Source: Terrimicrobium sacchariphilum
Lineage (GTDB): Bacteria > Verrucomicrobiota > Verrucomicrobiia > Chthoniobacterales > Terrimicrobiaceae
NCBI RefSeq assembly: GCF_001613545.1
Contig: NZ_BDCO01000002.1
Coordinates: 3,162,001-3,226,000, forward strand
Length of the DNA: 64,000 nucleotides
Direction: 5' to 3'
Below are positions 18,817 through 28,244 of this stretch, one piece after another (position 1 is the first letter of the stretch; every line of letters begins with the position of its first letter). The notes below the pieces were generated by a model that was given only the letters and a program-made list of their open reading frames with translations, ran no database searches and was not told where the DNA came from. A program made the position numbers and the translations under genes.

Positions 18817-21447
18817 TCAGGAGGACTTCTTCGTTGTCGATGATTTGAGCGGCTTTCCTACGTCGGCAGGAAGAGGCTGGAAGGAAATCACAACCCCGGG
18901 TTCTCCATCCGCCTCCCGTTCGCCCACGGCGAGCCTCTTGCCATCAACCTTTTTTGCGATCAGAAGATCTCTCACCTTCTCTGCCCGCTGCCGTGCCAGG
19001 AGTTGCAATTGGTCAGGCGGGATCTGAACTGCGGCAACGTAGCGGGCGTAGATGGACCGATCCTCCGCACCGAGCTCCGCCTGCTCACCTTTGGAACGTT
19101 TCGCTAAATAAATGCTGATCCTTCGTCGCGCCAGGAATCCCACGTCAGAAATCTCCGGCAGCTTGACCTTTGCTCGCGCGTTTTCCACCAGTTGCCGGTC
19201 CGCGAGGATCGGCAGATCCTCTGTTCCGATACGCCCTCGCAGGCTCAGTTGCACCTCCGGCCGCTCCGCCAGCAGCCTCACCAGTCCGTCGAGCCGGGCG
19301 CCTTCGCCCGGAGCAAGATCAGAAGTGCCAGGCTGGCTCTTGATCGCAGCGCCTTTCAGTTGTCCAGGCGAACTTCTGCCGCCCATGCCGATGCCAGCAA
19401 GCTTCAGAGGGGAGCTGATCGCACCGAGGATCGATGCCCTCACCGCCGAGGCGACCACCGCGCCCATCGATATCGTGGTCCCCTTTTCGTCTCTCCGCAT
19501 CGGCACCTGCAGTCGGATATCGCCGCCCGCATCACGGAGCAGGGCGAGCACCAGATTGATCGGCAACCCAAATTCCCGCACAAACCAGTCCGGATGGCTT
19601 AAGGAAAGTCCGAGCTTGTTGAGTACGATATCGTTGTCGATCGTCATGACATCACCCTGCATCTTGAGGTTCGTCTTCAAGGAAAACCGTCCTCCGTCCA
19701 AAGTCACCCCGGCGTCTTTTGCATACGGGCTGAACGTCGGCAAATCCAACTCCTGCAAGCCGATGGCAAAATCCCCGGTTTGGTCGCCCCTAAGGCTGCC
19801 CTCAAGCGAAAACCGGGAATCCGTCGGCAGCATGGCCTGGAGAGAGAGGGCTTCAAAGGTCATCTCGGGGAACTCCATATTGCGGAGGATCACATCCATG
19901 CCTCGCACCGTAGCCTGCGCAACCGCAGTGGTATCCCGCATCTCGATCTCGCCGCCCTTGATCTCCAGGAGGTCAAGGGTGGCACGGCCAATCAACTGCT
20001 CCTCCTTGCTATCGCGCTCCAGGATCCCCAGAACGAAGGCTACCATCGTCGCCTTTTGTGCCGGGTCCCATCCGAGAAAAGTCTCCAGCATCGGCCAGGG
20101 GTGAGTGTAGAGAATGCGAGGCTCCTGCAGACTGATTCTCTCAATCGCCACAATTGGCAGAGGCGATGTTCCACCACCCACCGCCAGCGGTATTACCGCC
20201 TCCTTCATTATGACATCCAGCCTCCGCCAGCCAAGAGCGAATCCCGCACCGGATGGGTCAGCCGCAGAAAAATTTTCCACCGTCGTGCGGCCCGCCAGAC
20301 GGATGCCCGGCGAACCATCGGCCCCGGCGAGATCCGCTGTTATCCGCAAATCTCCGCTACCATCCGTGGATTTCAGCCACGCTGCGAGGTCAGGCAGCGC
20401 TGCCAACAAAAGCGGAGCAAAGGAAATCCCATCCCATTTCAGCGTTCCCTTGTAGTATGGCGGGAGCACCCCCGCTTCTCCCGAGAGATCGACCTTTCCG
20501 TCACCGATCTGCAAAGCCAGCTCAAAGGGGAAACGCTTTCCCTGCTCTGCTGTGAGACCTGAGGCTTTCAGCTTCAGCATCACATCCAAGGGACCCTTCG
20601 CACTCAGCCAGGTGAACTCCGCACGATCAACATTGACCCGTTTGATACGAAATCCCGATCTACCCTCGGATGTCGCACGGACTGTCGACCGGGCAACTGC
20701 TTCCTTCTTCGCGGCAGCCGGCTGGTCGGAGAGGATCAGTTCACGCTTCACCTTGAGAATCGGACCGTTCACAGCTACTGACCCGAGACCAAATTCCGAG
20801 TCTCGCAACGAAGCCTCGTCGATCTCAAAGTTCTCCAGTGAAAACACGAGCAGTTCCTGTCCCGTCGGGACATCGAGGATCTTTACATTCGGGTTTCGCA
20901 GGACAAAACGCCGCACCTCAACCGGCCAGTTGCGAGATGCTGTTTTGTCAGATGGTGATGTCTTCTCTCTCGTTGCTGGAGCAAGAGGCTTCGCATGCCT
21001 CAATGGATCGATCTGGCCGTCAGCCTCGCGCAGCAGGCGAACGGTCGGCGACTCCAGGGCAAACTCCTTTAGCAGCAATCGCCCTTTGATCAACTCCCAC
21101 CAGGACCAATGGAATGCGACCCGCTCGATATGCAGGAGGGATGCCTTTGGGTCTATGATCCGTGGATGCAATGCAGCATGCCATGGGGTGCCGACCTCAG
21201 CCACAGCGCCGACACGGACATTCTCCAGCACCACGCCTCCGGTCAGCAGCGAGAGATCGACATTTTCCACCCGGGCAGGCAGCCCGAGATAGTATTGGGA
21301 ATAATAGGCCGCCGCCCGTTCAATCACTGTGGGCAGGATGGCGCGTACCCCAACAAGCGCCACGAGCACCAGTCCCGGTGGAATGATCCACCAGCGCCTT
21401 CGCCCGATCCAGGCCGCGATCTTCTCCCAGGACATCGATGAGGTCAT
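18817..21447 (-). CDS. AsmA/DUF748-type envelope protein
   Basis: The product of about 876 residues has one N-terminal membrane anchor (RRRWWIIPPGLVLVALVGVRAI) after a short cytoplasmic tail. A long periplasmic region with repeating beta-strand patterns then follows, as in AsmA-like and DUF748 proteins: NVDLSLLTGGVVLENVRVG, VRRFVLRNPNVKILDVPTGQ, VAIERISLQEPRILY. The C-terminal part (ISIYLAKRSKGEQAELGAED, then LQLLARQRAEKVRDLLIAKK) is alpha-helical. Such proteins are thought to help lipid traffic between membranes. Starts at 21447 and 21435 are both possible; 21447 is used. The gene is 84 bp downstream of the alpha/beta hydrolase gene. Confidence 0.75.
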   Translation of the reverse strand: MTSSMSWEKIAAWIGRRRWWIIPPGLVLVALVGVRAILPTVIERAAAYYSQYYLGLPARVENVDLSLLTGGVVLENVRVGAVAEVGTPWHAALHPRIIDPKASLLHIERVAFHWSWWELIKGRLLLKEFALESPTVRLLREADGQIDPLRHAKPLAPATREKTSPSDKTASRNWPVEVRRFVLRNPNVKILDVPTGQELLVFSLENFEIDEASLRDSEFGLGSVAVNGPILKVKRELILSDQPAAAKKEAVARSTVRATSEGRSGFRIKRVNVDRAEFTWLSAKGPLDVMLKLKASGLTAEQGKRFPFELALQIGDGKVDLSGEAGVLPPYYKGTLKWDGISFAPLLLAALPDLAAWLKSTDGSGDLRITADLAGADGSPGIRLAGRTTVENFSAADPSGAGFALGWRRLDVIMKEAVIPLAVGGGTSPLPIVAIERISLQEPRILYTHPWPMLETFLGWDPAQKATMVAFVLGILERDSKEEQLIGRATLDLLEIKGGEIEMRDTTAVAQATVRGMDVILRNMEFPEMTFEALSLQAMLPTDSRFSLEGSLRGDQTGDFAIGLQELDLPTFSPYAKDAGVTLDGGRFSLKTNLKMQGDVMTIDNDIVLNKLGLSLSHPDWFVREFGLPINLVLALLRDAGGDIRLQVPMRRDEKGTTISMGAVVASAVRASILGAISSPLKLAGIGMGGRSSPGQLKGAAIKSQPGTSDLAPGEGARLDGLVRLLAERPEVQLSLRGRIGTEDLPILADRQLVENARAKVKLPEISDVGFLARRRISIYLAKRSKGEQAELGAEDRSIYARYVAAVQIPPDQLQLLARQRAEKVRDLLIAKKVDGKRLAVGEREADGEPGVVISFQPLPADVGKPLKSSTTKKSS

Positions 21448-21531
21448 TCCGCACTCCGGAGTTACCACCGCACCTTAGCCTGATCCCAGCATCCGGGAAA
21501 TGACGATTTCACTGCCAGCCCGGACAAACAT

Positions 21532-22545
21532 TCACAGCCACCTGAGTAAAAACGCCTCTGCCTTTCCATCGATATCGTACTCGTGCCCGCCCGAGTGCGT
21601 TCGCCTTTCAAACCGGTCTCCCAGGCCAAGGGCTGCGTAACATTTCTCAACCTCCTCACTCGGGACGAAAAATCCCTCCACCGCAAACACATCATCCACC
21701 TCACCCGCCTCAAGGAAGAGCGGACGAGGACAGATCATGCGGGCGATCTCGCCATCGAGGAACCGTAATGCGCTACCAGTCCACACGAGATCCTCCCAGT
21801 TGTAGCGGAAGCGGTCATTTACAAAGCACGAGGCCACTGCGACCCGGATGCGCGGCTCCATAGCGGTGAACGCCAGGGTGTAGAATCCCCCGTACGAAAG
21901 GCCCGCCATGCCAACATGTCCTGGATCGATCTCAGGATGCTCCAAAAGCCAGTTAAATGTCCCCTGCAACTGGCAAAGATCGAAGGCCACGCGTGATCCG
22001 CCGAGATGCCGGAACTGCCGGTCGAGGAGATATTGGTCAAACTTTGGCTCCTGGCCATCATCCCAGACGAGCAACTGTTGAGCAAAAACCGCGATTCCGC
22101 GTTCGCGCATCCCCCTGACAAGCTGGTTGTAGTTGGCCGACCCGATCTCTGTCAGCCCGGCAGCTAATTCGGGACTTCCTTTGCCGCCATGCTGCGCGAT
22201 CACCAGGGGATAACTCCCCTCCGCCGGCGGGAGAAAGAGTAGTCCATACGTGCGAACAACGCCAAAAATTCGCTGACTGACACGAAAGACGCGTCCCAAG
22301 GCATCTCTCGAAATCAACTCGCACTCCGTTTCAGGGCTCGCGGCAGGCTCCGTCAGCGGCCAGCCGAGCAGGCGTTTCCACTCCTCGCGATAACCCTGAA
22401 GACTATCAGCATAGGACTGGGCATCAGTCATATCCGGCTGAAACCACTCTCGGCGGGATGCGGCGGCAAACTCTCGGCGCTGCGCGAGAAATGTGCCGAG
22501 CGACTCCAATAAGGCTGCGCGTTCATGGGTACCGGGTTTGCTCAT
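21532..22545 (-). CDS. Alpha/beta hydrolase (dienelactone hydrolase/acetyl xylan esterase-like)
   Basis: The 337-residue product starts at the ATG at 22545. It has an alpha/beta-hydrolase fold with the nucleophile elbow GLSYGG (Ser217), an acid in AGEVDDVF (Asp284 or Asp285) and the histidine in THSGGHEYD (His321), plus an oxyanion-type HGGKG at 119-123. The family includes esterases of polysaccharides and prodrug-like esters, acting in the cytoplasm or, with a leader, outside; no leader is seen here. It follows the jetC-like gene by 27 bp in the same direction, occupying the position where jetD usually stands, yet it has no nuclease or TOPRIM motif. Its link to the operon is unexplained. Confidence 0.85.
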   Translation of the reverse strand: MSKPGTHERAALLESLGTFLAQRREFAAASRREWFQPDMTDAQSYADSLQGYREEWKRLLGWPLTEPAASPETECELISRDALGRVFRVSQRIFGVVRTYGLLFLPPAEGSYPLVIAQHGGKGSPELAAGLTEIGSANYNQLVRGMRERGIAVFAQQLLVWDDGQEPKFDQYLLDRQFRHLGGSRVAFDLCQLQGTFNWLLEHPEIDPGHVGMAGLSYGGFYTLAFTAMEPRIRVAVASCFVNDRFRYNWEDLVWTGSALRFLDGEIARMICPRPLFLEAGEVDDVFAVEGFFVPSEEVEKCYAALGLGDRFERRTHSGGHEYDIDGKAEAFLLRWL

Positions 22546-22571
22546 GGTTCGTAAATGGTAGAAGAGCTGCT

Positions 22572-25500
22572 TCAGGAAAGGATCTCGCGGAGCCGGTCGC
22601 GGTTGACGCGCACGACCCAGTTCTCGATGTGGTTCACCGCGCCGGTCTTGTCGTGGTATCCGCGCTCGACGCGGCATTGCACGACAGTCTCGGCGTGTTC
22701 GATCATGGTCGGCAGACGGTCTTCCGGGAAGGCCATCACGAGCTGGAGGCCAAAGTTGCGCGCCAGGGCGAGGCAGTCGTCGATGCGGTCGCCGGAGAGC
22801 TTGCTGAAGGCCTCATCCATCACGACCAGCCCGAGCGTCGGCTGCCCGCCCCGCCCGCCCACGTCGTAAACGCGATGAAACGCCGCCAGCGTGGCCACGA
22901 AGAACGGCGCCTGGTTTTCGCCGCCGCTCTGTTTCTTTGCGCTCTTGTTGAGGGAGATCGCCGCCTCGTCGCCCTTGCCACTCGGGCGGGCCTCGATGTC
23001 CCAGCGATGATAAAACCGGTAGTCGAGCGCGCGTTGGCCCTTTTTGTCGTCGGGATTGTCGACGGATTCGATCGCGGCCATCAGTTCCTCCTTGGCCTTC
23101 TCGATCTCCTCGCGTTGCGCGGAGTTGAAAAGACCCATGTCCTCGCCGGAAGGCAGGCCTTTCTCGACCAGCGCCCAGATCGCGCTGTGCGCGCGGTCGC
23201 GGTGGCTGACGATCTGGTAAACGATGCCGCCGATGTCGTGGAGCATCGCCTTGTTCAGCTCGCGCTTCGTGCGCTCTGCTTCATTGATCTTGTCGCGGAG
23301 GACATCGAGCACCTGATGCTGGAGCCGGTCCTCCCACTCGGCGCGGGCGCGCTCGGCCTCGGCCTGGAAACGATCCAGCTCCTGCTCGCCCAGCTCGCGG
23401 CACCGCTGGTCGTAGCGGTCATTGTCCTCATCGTCCGGATCAAAGACCTCGGCCATCTCGCGATGCACGAGAAGAAACTCGCGCCGGGCGTCATCGCGGT
23501 TGCGAATAGCCTCGGCCGCACGATTCTGCTCCGAGGACGCCGCCTCGATCGAGGCCTCGATGCGCTTCGACCAGGAGGAAAACTGCCGTCGGGCCTTGGT
23601 GATGTAATCCGCGATCTCGTCGTCGAGCACTCCGCTGAGACGCGCCCGGCTGAGCTGGCGCTCCAACCGCAGCCTCGACTCGTCGTCCTCCGCCGCCCCG
23701 GCACGGTCGCGCAGCTCGCGGATGTTTTGATCCACCGCCTTCAGCCGCTCGTCGAGGCGCACGGCGCGCTCTGTCGCTCCGCGCTCGTCGCTTTCCAGCC
23801 GCTGCAACTCCGCCACGGCCTTTTCGCGTTCCGGCGTGGAGAGGAGCTTGATCGTCTCCTCACGAATGTTGCGCTCGCGCTCCGCCTCGGGAAGCCGCTG
23901 GAGGGCATGGGCGACCTTGGGAATCTCGGGGTGAATGAGGTTGCGCTTCTCCGCACGGTCCAGCCAGGAACGCCAGTCATTGCGTTCGCGCCGGATGCCA
24001 CTGAGCTCGTGGCGCACATCAGTGATCTCCTTTTCGCGGATCTCGCGCAGGCGGCGCAGGCCTTCCTCGCCGATGGTCAGCTCCTTCGCGGGCTTGAGCA
24101 GCACGCGGCGCGGCGGGTCTTTCAGCCAGCCGTCGCGGGACAGGGCACGCTCATGTTCGTCGAGAAAGGTCGGATGCTCGACCGGCATGATCTGGCCGAG
24201 CAGGCGGTCGAGGTAGGCTGAGGCAGCCTTGTGCTTCACCTCAAAAAAATCGCGGAGGCTGCCCCGGAGAGGCTTGGCCTCCGCTTTCCCGAGTTCCGCC
24301 GGGTTCAGCAGCACTTCGTCGGCACTGGAGATGCGCTGGGCCACTTCCCAGGCCGCATCGAAATTCTCCGCTAGGATCGAATGACGCTCCCCGGCCAGCA
24401 GGGTTTCCAGCAGCGGCCACCAGCTTTCCGCAGAGGGCTTCACCTCGATGACTCGTCCGAAGGCCTGCGCCTTCACTCCCGCCTCGTGCAGAGCCTCCAG
24501 CAGCGGAGCGGAGGCGGTGCGATCCTTCTGGTAATTCTCCAGATCGCGTACGAGTTCGGCTTCCCGCCGCTCCGCACGCCGTATGGCCTCCTCCAATTCC
24601 GTGAGGCGCACCTTCGCTTGATCCTGCAAACGCGAACCCTCGCGCGAAAGCCTCGCCACGGTTTCAAGTGCCGCCGCCTCGTCGGTATCATTGAGCACCT
24701 CGACCAGATTGAAACACTCCTCCAGCGACTCCAACCCGAGCTGTTCACCGAGGCGCAGCCAGTCGCGCCAGTCCTGGGAATAGTCGCGCAAGAACTGTCC
24801 GGCCACCTTGCGCGCCTCGCGCAGGGTGGTGAGTTCGCGTTCCAGCTTTGCCAGCTTCTCGCGCTCCTCGCTCAGTCGGGCGATCTGGGAATCACGCCCG
24901 ACCACAAGACGCACCTCATCGAGCTGCTCGCGATAGCGGTCGCGCTCACTGACGGCTTCCTTGCGGGCAAGCAGGTTGTTTTTGTTTTCCTCGACCAGCG
25001 TGCGCAGCTTCGTCTGGTCATTCTGCAACCGCTCGGAGGCTTCCTCGTGAGCCAGCGCGTCGCGCAGGTGCGTCCACAGTGCAGCCTCGCGCCGATGCTT
25101 CGCCGCGACGGCATGAAGCTCGCCGATCTTTGTCAGGCGCACGTGCTGGTCGCGCATCTTGTCGAGGCGCTCCTTGGCGCGGCGGTGAGCATCGACGCTT
25201 TCCTTCACCGCCCGCACGTCGGGCATTCCCGCCTCCAGAAGGTAATCGCGGATGAACGCCTCGAAGTTGCTCTCCGGCTGAAACGCCATCGCCTTGGGCA
25301 ACGTCTTGTTCATCTGTTCGCGGTCAAAGTGCAGGCCGGAGCTCTGCCGCATCTCCTCGAGATACGTACGCTGGTGCTCCCAGGTTTCGCCGCCGAGGTC
25401 GCGCTTGAAATGCACGCGAAATTCATCCTCCGGCAAAAACTCCTCGCCGCCGAGCAGCGGGTTTTCCCGCAGGAAATCACTGCGCTCCAGCCGCGTCGGC

Positions 25501-25913
25501 ACGGTGAACCACAGCGTGCGCCCCTTCCCCGTCGGGCTGTCAAACTCGATGCGCGCCCCCCACGTCTGCCGGCGCGGCTCCGTCTCGCCCTCCAGCAGCG
25601 GAAACTGAAACTCCAGAGCTGCGATGGTCACACCGCTCGTGCGCAGATAGCGCTCCTGCCCGTCGCGGCCCAGCGTATTCGTATCGCACAGGCAATATCC
25701 GCGCAGCGTGCGTCCGCTGCCCGCCCCGGCGGCGGCCTTGTTGAAACGGCTGAGATTCTCTCCCAGCATGACAAACTGAATCAGGTCGAGCAGCGCGCTT
25801 TTGCCCGAGCCGTTCGCCCCGGTGATGAGCGAAAGCCCGCTGATGTCGATGAACTGCCGGTAGCCGTACCAGTTCACGGCGACAATCCGGCTCAAGGTAA
25901 TACGAGAAGTCAC
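22572..25913 (-). CDS. jetC: JetC-like SMC ATPase (Wadjet/MksB-type)
   Basis: The 1113-residue protein is organised like SMC/MukB ATPases. It has an N-terminal Walker A (TGANGSGKSALLD, residues about 31-43), long coiled coils, a middle hinge-like region without coil near residue 500, and a C-terminal ABC signature SGGENQ (from 996) with Walker B LGLVVMDEAF (Asp1033, Glu1034). In Wadjet and MksBEF systems this ATPase extrudes or compacts DNA together with JetA and JetB. It starts 5 bp after the JetB stop. The gene is cytoplasmic and nucleoid-associated by family. The family call is firm; the missing JetD partner is discussed in the findings. Confidence 0.9.
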   Translation of the reverse strand: MTSRITLSRIVAVNWYGYRQFIDISGLSLITGANGSGKSALLDLIQFVMLGENLSRFNKAAAGAGSGRTLRGYCLCDTNTLGRDGQERYLRTSGVTIAALEFQFPLLEGETEPRRQTWGARIEFDSPTGKGRTLWFTVPTRLERSDFLRENPLLGGEEFLPEDEFRVHFKRDLGGETWEHQRTYLEEMRQSSGLHFDREQMNKTLPKAMAFQPESNFEAFIRDYLLEAGMPDVRAVKESVDAHRRAKERLDKMRDQHVRLTKIGELHAVAAKHRREAALWTHLRDALAHEEASERLQNDQTKLRTLVEENKNNLLARKEAVSERDRYREQLDEVRLVVGRDSQIARLSEEREKLAKLERELTTLREARKVAGQFLRDYSQDWRDWLRLGEQLGLESLEECFNLVEVLNDTDEAAALETVARLSREGSRLQDQAKVRLTELEEAIRRAERREAELVRDLENYQKDRTASAPLLEALHEAGVKAQAFGRVIEVKPSAESWWPLLETLLAGERHSILAENFDAAWEVAQRISSADEVLLNPAELGKAEAKPLRGSLRDFFEVKHKAASAYLDRLLGQIMPVEHPTFLDEHERALSRDGWLKDPPRRVLLKPAKELTIGEEGLRRLREIREKEITDVRHELSGIRRERNDWRSWLDRAEKRNLIHPEIPKVAHALQRLPEAERERNIREETIKLLSTPEREKAVAELQRLESDERGATERAVRLDERLKAVDQNIRELRDRAGAAEDDESRLRLERQLSRARLSGVLDDEIADYITKARRQFSSWSKRIEASIEAASSEQNRAAEAIRNRDDARREFLLVHREMAEVFDPDDEDNDRYDQRCRELGEQELDRFQAEAERARAEWEDRLQHQVLDVLRDKINEAERTKRELNKAMLHDIGGIVYQIVSHRDRAHSAIWALVEKGLPSGEDMGLFNSAQREEIEKAKEELMAAIESVDNPDDKKGQRALDYRFYHRWDIEARPSGKGDEAAISLNKSAKKQSGGENQAPFFVATLAAFHRVYDVGGRGGQPTLGLVVMDEAFSKLSGDRIDDCLALARNFGLQLVMAFPEDRLPTMIEHAETVVQCRVERGYHDKTGAVNHIENWVVRVNRDRLREILS

Positions 25914-25918
25914 GAGGA

Positions 25919-26572
25919 TCAGGAAATAACAGGTTCTTCAGTCTCCGGCTCGCCGTCGCGCGGGGAGGCCATGTCGACGCGCTCGCGCCACTGCTCGATG
26001 GAGTCAAACGGGATGGCACGGGCCAACGACGGCAGCACCTCGATGAGGAGATCGCCGGATTGCGTCATGTCCTCCGGGCGCTGGGTGCGAATGAGCCGGT
26101 GGCGCTTCAGGCGGCTGAGCGCGGCCTCGATCTGGGATTTCTCGGGGGGCTCGATCCGGTCAAAGAAGACGCGGAGCTTTTCCCAGAGGTCGTCGAGCCG
26201 CATCAGCACGGCGGAGCTGGTTCCCGCCGTCTGAGCCTCGTCCCATACGCGCCAGAGGGTGAGGAGGATGAGGGTTTCGTCCTTGGTGAAGTTCCCCAGG
26301 AGCTGGCACGACTCCATGCGCGGGCGCGCCTGCAGGAGCAGTGCCTCGTCATCCACGATGAGCTCGAGGCCCAGCGGAGCGAGATAGTCCTCCAGCCGGA
26401 AGCGATGATGATCCCGCGCCAGCAGGAAAAGCTCCCGCCCGCTGCCGGTGTCACCCAGCAGTACGCCGCGACCGAGCAACTCCGCCAGGATGTCGCGCAG
26501 CGGGGCGCGGTCCTCGGCGGCAACATCAGCCCAAAAGCTGGGCCAGAGGGGGTCGGTACGTTCGGCGGTCAT
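25919..26572 (-). CDS. jetB: JetB-like (MukE/MksE, DUF4194) subunit
   Basis: The 217-residue protein is made of winged-helix-like segments, as in MukE/MksE. It has LRDILAELLGRGVLLGDTGS near the N terminus and DETLILLTLWRVWDEAQT in the middle, followed by FFDRIEPPEKSQIEAALSRL. The Asp/Glu-rich C terminus is typical. It bridges the kleisin JetA and the ATPase JetC. The start overlaps the JetA stop by 4 bp (ATGA), and JetC starts 5 bp later, so the three are translationally coupled. Assignment comes mainly from size, composition and gene order, which match family DUF4194. Confidence 0.85.
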   Translation of the reverse strand: MTAERTDPLWPSFWADVAAEDRAPLRDILAELLGRGVLLGDTGSGRELFLLARDHHRFRLEDYLAPLGLELIVDDEALLLQARPRMESCQLLGNFTKDETLILLTLWRVWDEAQTAGTSSAVLMRLDDLWEKLRVFFDRIEPPEKSQIEAALSRLKRHRLIRTQRPEDMTQSGDLLIEVLPSLARAIPFDSIEQWRERVDMASPRDGEPETEEPVIS

Positions 26573-28050
26573 TGCGTGCGGTTTACCTCAAAGCGGTCCA
26601 TCAGCCAATCGAGTTGCGCATCGCGGGCGACCTTTTCGGGTTCCAGCCCCGAGGACCGCCGCAGGCCATCGACCTTCCAGCGAATGGTGCGCCCGTTCTC
26701 GTCCTGGGCGTGGTCGTAGGCGACGATGGCGAGCAGGTCGAGGAGTTCGTCCGTGTTCTCCACGGCAAAGTCGCCTACCGCGCCCTTCTCCCCTTTTTTC
26801 GGAAGAAACTTCGCGACCAGTTTGGCGGCGCGCAGCGGGGTGAGGGCCAGCCTCTGGCGTTCGCGCAGGGCGGCGAGCGCAGCCGATTCGTCCTCCGGCG
26901 TGGCCCGGCCGGTGGCAAAGGAAAGGTCGGCGGGGGTGCGACGCTTGTGCATTTTCCAGAGCGACTCGGTGCCGTGCAAAAACCGCGTCTCCGGGCAAAG
27001 CGGGCGGAAGTCCGGTGCGATGTTGGCAAAGATGCGGAAATGTCCGCCGCCATGGGCGTGGTTGATCGCGTCGCAGTATGCCCTGACGAGCTCCGGTCGG
27101 CGGCCACGAATCTCGGTCTGGTAGCGGTAGCGCTGCTGCGAGAGACGGTTAAAGGCGGCCATGCGTTCGTCGATGGCACGCGCGATCTCGCCCAATCCGC
27201 CCAGGCTTCGTTCCAGCCGCAGCAAGATCGTGTTGGCCCGCGTCGCTGCTTCGGCCTCGTCGTAGCCATAATGTTCGCGTAAACCCTCCGCCAGCCTGTC
27301 GCGGGTCAGCGGATCGTCCCGCCCGTCGCTCACCCTGGCCCGGGCGGCGCGAAGCCGGGAAATCAGCCCGCCCTTGCTCAGCACGTCGTAGCAGACCATG
27401 TGCTGGCCTCGGGAAAACTCGGTGTAGAAAACCTGCAGCGTCTCCAGCGGGGACTCAGAATGCCGCTGGCGCATCTCAAAGCTCGCGATCAGTTTCTCCA
27501 CCGAGTAAAGCTGCGACACCGCGAGATCGAGCCGCTGGTTCAAATCATGCACTGTCCCCCGCAGGTCGTCGCCACTCTGGGTCAGAGGATCGAGGGCGTG
27601 GTTGCGCTCCAGCGTTTCGCAGACTCCGCGCAGTGTATCAGCAAAGGCCTGAAGTTCAGCAACTTGATCTTCCACCAGTGTGCGAAGCATGCCCAGAAGC
27701 AGACGCAGCCCCGGGGAAATAATGATGCGCCGATCGTGCAACCCGAGCGTCTGCTCCTCCACCCAGCCCGCGGCAAGGAGCTTGGTCAGGAAGACACTGG
27801 CTCGCTGGCGGACATCGCGCAGCAACGCCCCCTCATCCTCGTCAAAATGCACGGATGGATGCGCCAGCAGCACCTCACGAATGATTTGCTGCGCATCGAG
27901 TAGCGGCAGCCGTCCCGCCAACCCTGCCTCCTCCTCCAGACGACAGGCGCAATCGACATAGACAGGCGCAGAGGGGCGGGTCAACGGCCGGAAGAAATCC
28001 GCCGAAACCGTCCTGCTCAATCGAGTGCTCAGAGGGATCTCAGATGCCAT
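26569..28050 (-). CDS. jetA: JetA-like kleisin (MukF/MksF-type) subunit
   Basis: The 493-residue product starts at the ATG at 28050 (MASEIPLSTRLSRTVSADFF). It has an N-terminal winged-helix region (LLDAQQIIREVLLAHPSVHF, then SVFLTKLLAAGWVEEQTLGL), a helical middle with SQLYSVEKLIASFEMRQRH, and a C-terminal domain ending in AQLDWLMDRFEVNRTQ. This resembles the JetA family (DUF5716-like), the kleisin of Wadjet-type complexes, and gene order jetA-jetB-jetC agrees. It is the first gene of the operon. A frame extension to 28200 crosses a run of ten C and is not used. Confidence 0.85.
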   Translation of the reverse strand: MASEIPLSTRLSRTVSADFFRPLTRPSAPVYVDCACRLEEEAGLAGRLPLLDAQQIIREVLLAHPSVHFDEDEGALLRDVRQRASVFLTKLLAAGWVEEQTLGLHDRRIIISPGLRLLLGMLRTLVEDQVAELQAFADTLRGVCETLERNHALDPLTQSGDDLRGTVHDLNQRLDLAVSQLYSVEKLIASFEMRQRHSESPLETLQVFYTEFSRGQHMVCYDVLSKGGLISRLRAARARVSDGRDDPLTRDRLAEGLREHYGYDEAEAATRANTILLRLERSLGGLGEIARAIDERMAAFNRLSQQRYRYQTEIRGRRPELVRAYCDAINHAHGGGHFRIFANIAPDFRPLCPETRFLHGTESLWKMHKRRTPADLSFATGRATPEDESAALAALRERQRLALTPLRAAKLVAKFLPKKGEKGAVGDFAVENTDELLDLLAIVAYDHAQDENGRTIRWKVDGLRRSSGLEPEKVARDAQLDWLMDRFEVNRTQ

Positions 28051-28134
28051 GTTGGGGTCTTCGAGGGAACTCGCCTTGGTATCCCTTTGCCGATGGTGCG
28101 ACAAGGATTTCCGGCTTTTCCGCTGGAAACCACG

Positions 28135-28144
28135 CCCCCCCCCC
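28135..28144. repeat. Homopolymeric C10 tract (G10 on the jetA strand) upstream of jetA
   Basis: Ten consecutive C residues lie between the start of the jetA-like gene (28050) and that of the divergent small gene (28245), 85-94 bp upstream of the jetA start. Tracts of this length are prone to slipped-strand changes. Placed in a promoter region, a length change could alter expression; this is only a possibility. Confidence 0.8.
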
Positions 28145-28244
28145 GATCCCGCCTTCAGGCAGCAGCGCCATTTCCCTTGTCGTTTGAAGATTGCGGCCAC
28201 CGGGTTTCAACCGTAAAAACACGCTGCTGCCGCAAATATCGTCC

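Noticed and set aside
21532-22545. The alpha/beta hydrolase as a disguised JetD
   Set aside because: It has a Ser-Asp-His hydrolase triad and the GLSYGG elbow, with no TOPRIM Glu/DxD motifs, so it cannot be called a nuclease.
22458-26234. Long plus-strand frames opposite jetC (22458-24221 and 24381-26234)
   Set aside because: They are antisense shadows of a GC-rich coding region. The translations are Leu/Arg/Ala-rich without domain motifs, while the minus strand has an intact SMC ATPase with Walker A, signature and Walker B.
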